A DNA stretch of 6,324 bases. It comes from Nanobdellota archaeon (GTDB taxonomy: Archaea; Nanobdellota; Nanobdellia; Pacearchaeales; GW2011-AR1). The translations under genes and the position numbers were made by a program. Of the stretch, positions 4,385 to 6,324 are shown piece after piece. The notes beneath the pieces were generated by a model, which ran no database searches, was not told where the DNA came from, and saw only the letters and a program-made list of their open reading frames with translations. The stretch covers positions 1 through 6,324 of the forward strand of contig JAKLIN010000028.1 in assembly GCA_022709585.1 (NCBI GenBank), given 5' to 3'. How positions within the stretch are numbered: the stretch's first letter is position 1; the number at the start of each line of letters is the position of its first letter.

Positions 4385-4699
4385 ATGGCAAAGCAACAAA
4401 AAACAGGTAAAGACAACAAAGGTAATCAGCAACAAAGTACTTCTGCTTCTGCTGCAGGCGGTAAAATTCTAAGTGAAAATGCTGTAGCTGCTATTGTGGA
4501 AGAAGTTATTGGAAGAACAGGATTCAGAGGGGAAGTTACACAAGTTAGAGTTAATGTTCAAGAAGGAAGAGATCAAGGGCGAGACTTAAGAAGAAATGTT
4601 AAAGGCCCTGTAAGAATTGGAGACACTTTAATGCTCAGAGAAACTGAAATTGAAGCAAGAAGAATTAAATCCAAAGTAAGCAAAGGAGCTTATAGTTAA
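4385..4699 (+). CDS. rps28e: Small-subunit ribosomal protein S28e
   Basis: S28e is a small beta-barrel (OB-like) protein of the 30S subunit, present in archaea and eukaryotes. The core at residues 31-97 is unmistakable: VIGRTGFRGEVTQVRV at 41-56, EGRDQGRDLRRNVKGPVRIG at 60-79 and the signature LMLRETEIEARR at 82-93. At 104 residues it exceeds the usual 70 or so. The first 30 residues are an unusual low-complexity extension rich in Gln, Lys, Ser and Ala with no hydrophobic content. No other Met lies before the core, so the start appears real. No Shine-Dalgarno site precedes the ATG. The stop codon is one base from the L24e start, so the two are probably cotranslated. Confidence 0.95.
   Translation: MAKQQKTGKDNKGNQQQSTSASAAGGKILSENAVAAIVEEVIGRTGFRGEVTQVRVNVQEGRDQGRDLRRNVKGPVRIGDTLMLRETEIEARRIKSKVSKGAYS
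4685..4688 (+). promoter_or_regulatory. Shine-Dalgarno site for L24e inside S28e
   Basis: GGAG lies 12 nt before the L24e ATG, within the last codons of S28e. It supports the 4701 start and translation coupled to S28e. Confidence 0.4.
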
Positions 4700-4700
4700 A

Positions 4701-4880
4701 ATGTCTAAATGTTCTCATTGCGGTAAAGAGTATGAACCTTCAAGAGGAGTTACTTTAGTTAAGAATGATGGAACTATTCTTTATTTTTGCGGTTCAAAAT
4801 GTAGAAAAACCCTTTTGATGGGGAAAAGAAAAGTTAGATGGGTTTTAAAATCCAAGAAAAAAGACAAAAAATCTGACTAA
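4701..4880 (+). CDS. rpl24e: Large-subunit ribosomal protein L24e (zinc ribbon)
   Basis: This 59-residue frame starts one base after the S28e stop. It has the four zinc-binding cysteines of L24e: Cys4 and Cys7 (CSHC) and Cys30 and Cys34 (CGSKC). Between them is the VKNDGTILYFC stretch (20-30) that matches the family's V-x-x-DG-x-x-x-FC pattern. After the last Cys comes a basic RNA-binding end, KTLLMGKRKVRWVLK (36-50), and a Lys/Asp tail. The length is normal for archaeal L24e. It is the last gene of the probable L7Ae-S28e-L24e operon. In many archaea this order continues with nucleoside diphosphate kinase, which is absent here. Confidence 0.94.
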   Translation: MSKCSHCGKEYEPSRGVTLVKNDGTILYFCGSKCRKTLLMGKRKVRWVLKSKKKDKKSD

Positions 4881-4890
4881 AAATCAGCGA

Positions 4891-4910
4891 AAATTCTTTT
4901 ATTTCTTAAT
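4891..4910 (+). terminator. T-rich terminator after L24e
   Basis: Starting about 10 bp after the stop, the sequence carries short T runs of 2 to 4 bases. A weak 4-bp hairpin, CTGA (4873-4876) with TCAG (4884-4887), overlaps the stop codon just upstream. The tract is weaker than the one after the small basic protein gene. Confidence 0.35.
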
Positions 4911-5074
4911 AATTTCATAAAAAAATCGTTTCTGAAAAATTTTTATAATTTATGCGTTTTTCCGTCGACAAATGTGATTTTTAAGGAGAAACATTTATAA
5001 AGTACTTTGCCATTTTTTTCAGGTAAAAGGGACTAAATCTGAATAGAAAAACCTATTCTAATTTCAACAATAAA
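4911..5074 (+). promoter_or_regulatory. gyrB upstream region with TATA box and leader hairpin
   Basis: The TATA box TTTATAAA is at 4994-5001. With the spacing used elsewhere in the window, transcription would start near 5023, giving a leader of about 52 nt. In the leader, GAATAG (5041-5046) and CTATTC (5053-5058) form a perfect 6-bp hairpin with loop AAAAAC, ending 16 nt before the ATG. An AAAGGGA at 5026-5032 is too far from the ATG to act as a Shine-Dalgarno site. The part between 4911 and 4990 is AT-rich, and I see no gene in it. Confidence 0.5.
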
Positions 5075-6324
5075 ATGAATGATAACAAATACACAGGTGA
5101 GCAGATTAAAGTGCTCGAAGGTTTGGAAGGTGTAAGAAAAAGGCCAAGTATGTACATTGGTGGAACAGACAAAGGGGGTTTGCATCATCTTGTTTATGAA
5201 GTTGTTGACAATTCTGTTGATGAAGCTTTAATGGGATTCTGTAAGGAAATTAAGGTTTCAATAAACAAAGACGGTTCTGTAACTATCGATGATGATGGAA
5301 GAGGTATTCCTGTAGACATGCACCCTGTTTACAAAGTTCCTGCTGTACAAATTGCACTTACTAAACTTCACGCAGGGGGAAAATTCGATAAAAAATCATA
5401 TTTAATCTCCGGAGGACTTCACGGAGTAGGTGTTTCTGTTGTTAATGCTCTTTCAAAAAAATTAATTGTTGAGATTAAAAGAAATGGGGAGATTCATCAG
5501 CAAGAATACTCTCGAGGAGAGCCTCAAACAAAATTAAAAGTAGTTGGAAAATGCAATCCTGATGAAACTGGAACATTGATTACATTTTGGCCAGATCCAG
5601 AAATCTTTTCAACATTAGAATTTGATTACAAAACATTAGAAACAAGATTCAGAGAATTAGCTTTCCTTAATCCTGGACTTAAAATAAAACTTAATGACGA
5701 GGCGAAAAACCAGAAAATTGAATTTTATTTCTCTGGAGGTTTAATGGAATTCATTAAGTGGATAAATAAATCTAAAGACGTAATCAGCAAGCCAATTTAT
5801 TTCAAGAGAGATGCGGAAAACAGCACTTCTGTGGAAGTTTGCATTCAATACAATACAAGCTACCAAGAAAATATTTTTGCATTTGTAAACACAATCAATA
5901 CTCCCGAAGGAGGAACACATGTTTCCGGTTTCAAAACAGCTCTCACTAGAGTTATCAATGATTACGCTAAAAAAAATAAAATGCTCAAAGAAAAAGAGGA
6001 CTCAATTTCCGGAGATGATGTTAGGGAAGGATTAACTGCAATAATCAGCATTAAAATTCCAAACCCTCAATTTGAAGGGCAAACAAAAGCTAAGCTTGGA
6101 AACAGCGAGATTAAAGGAATTGTTGATTCTTTGGTTACATCTTCACTTTCCCAATTTTTCGAAGAGAATCCTCCTATTGCTAAAAGAGTCGTTTCTAAGG
6201 CAATTGATGCTGCTAAAGCAAGATTAGCTGCTAAAAGAGCAAAAGATTTAGTTAGAAGAAAAAATGCTCTTAGTGTCGGAGGAGGTTTGCCTGGAAAGCT
6301 TGCTGACTGTTCAAGTAAAAAATC
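5075..6324 (+). CDS. gyrB: DNA gyrase subunit B, N-terminal part (3' end beyond window)
   Basis: GyrB supplies the ATPase of DNA gyrase, which introduces negative supercoils together with GyrA. The 416 codons present cover the GHKL ATPase and transducer domains. The Bergerat-fold motifs keep the same numbering as Escherichia coli GyrB: EVVDNSVDEA at 42-51 with catalytic Glu42 and Mg-binding Asn46, DDDGRGIP at 72-79, and GGLHGVGVSVVNALS at 113-127. The transducer shows INTPEGGTHVSGF at 274-286 and the phosphate-sensing QTK loop at 336-338 within EGQTKAKLGN. The frame ends after GGGLPGKLADCSS (402-414), just before the TOPRIM EGDSA motif expected in the family. Gyrase is of bacterial origin in archaea that have it. 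ATG 5075 is chosen because the homologous region begins a few residues later and no Shine-Dalgarno site favours another start. gyrA may follow outside the window. Confidence 0.96.
   Translation, partial: MNDNKYTGEQIKVLEGLEGVRKRPSMYIGGTDKGGLHHLVYEVVDNSVDEALMGFCKEIKVSINKDGSVTIDDDGRGIPVDMHPVYKVPAVQIALTKLHAGGKFDKKSYLISGGLHGVGVSVVNALSKKLIVEIKRNGEIHQQEYSRGEPQTKLKVVGKCNPDETGTLITFWPDPEIFSTLEFDYKTLETRFRELAFLNPGLKIKLNDEAKNQKIEFYFSGGLMEFIKWINKSKDVISKPIYFKRDAENSTSVEVCIQYNTSYQENIFAFVNTINTPEGGTHVSGFKTALTRVINDYAKKNKMLKEKEDSISGDDVREGLTAIISIKIPNPQFEGQTKAKLGNSEIKGIVDSLVTSSLSQFFEENPPIAKRVVSKAIDAAKARLAAKRAKDLVRRKNALSVGGGLPGKLADCSSKK

Noticed and set aside
4952..4984. Ten-codon ORF (MRFSVDKCDF) before gyrB, followed by AAGGAG
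   Set aside because: The nearest AT-rich box is only a few bases upstream, no start follows the AAGGAG at a normal distance, and it lies upstream of the better gyrB TATA box.
4921..4990. Possible box C/D small RNA (CTGA at 4932, ATGTGAT at 4972)
   Set aside because: The boxes are in the wrong order, the C box is imperfect and no terminal stem is present.

Overview
The window looks like chromosomal DNA from an AT-rich archaeon with a small genome, most likely a DPANN lineage of the Pacearchaeota/Woesearchaeota type. The evidence is the set of archaeal/eukaryal-type genes (Kae1, L7Ae, S28e, L24e), archaeal TATA boxes at fixed distances from starts, oligo-T terminators, a bacterial-type gyrB, and a membrane-anchored HerA/FtsK-type ATPase whose motifs resemble DUF87-like proteins I remember from DPANN genomes. 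Lineage is inferred from remembered family features, not from a search. No mobile element, CRISPR array, tRNA or rRNA is visible.

Region 1 (1-2121, minus strand) is one long open frame of 707 codons running off the left edge. It encodes an N-terminal membrane helix, a coiled coil, a HerA/FtsK-like P-loop ATPase domain and a long charged coiled-coil tail. Its Walker B region reads E-N where relatives have D-E.

Region 2 (2122-2910, plus strand) starts with a divergent promoter region. It then holds a DUF192-family protein and a 52-residue very basic protein with a histone-H1-like Lys/Ala tail and the best Shine-Dalgarno site in the window. An oligo-T terminator and an 8-bp hairpin follow.

Region 3 (2919-4880, plus strand) is an information-processing cluster. 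It carries kae1 (tRNA t6A synthesis), then the ribosomal proteins L7Ae, S28e and L24e, which probably form an operon (24-bp and 1-bp gaps). kae1 appears to be leaderless. L7Ae has its own TATA box inside the 3' end of kae1 and a leader of about 48 nt. That leader can fold into a consensus kink-turn, the RNA motif L7Ae itself binds, which suggests autoregulation. The same leader has a competing hairpin and a 9-codon upstream ORF.

Region 4 (4881-6324) is a 194-bp intergenic region with a terminator, a TATA box and a leader hairpin, followed by the first 416 codons of gyrB, cut by the right edge just before the expected TOPRIM domain.
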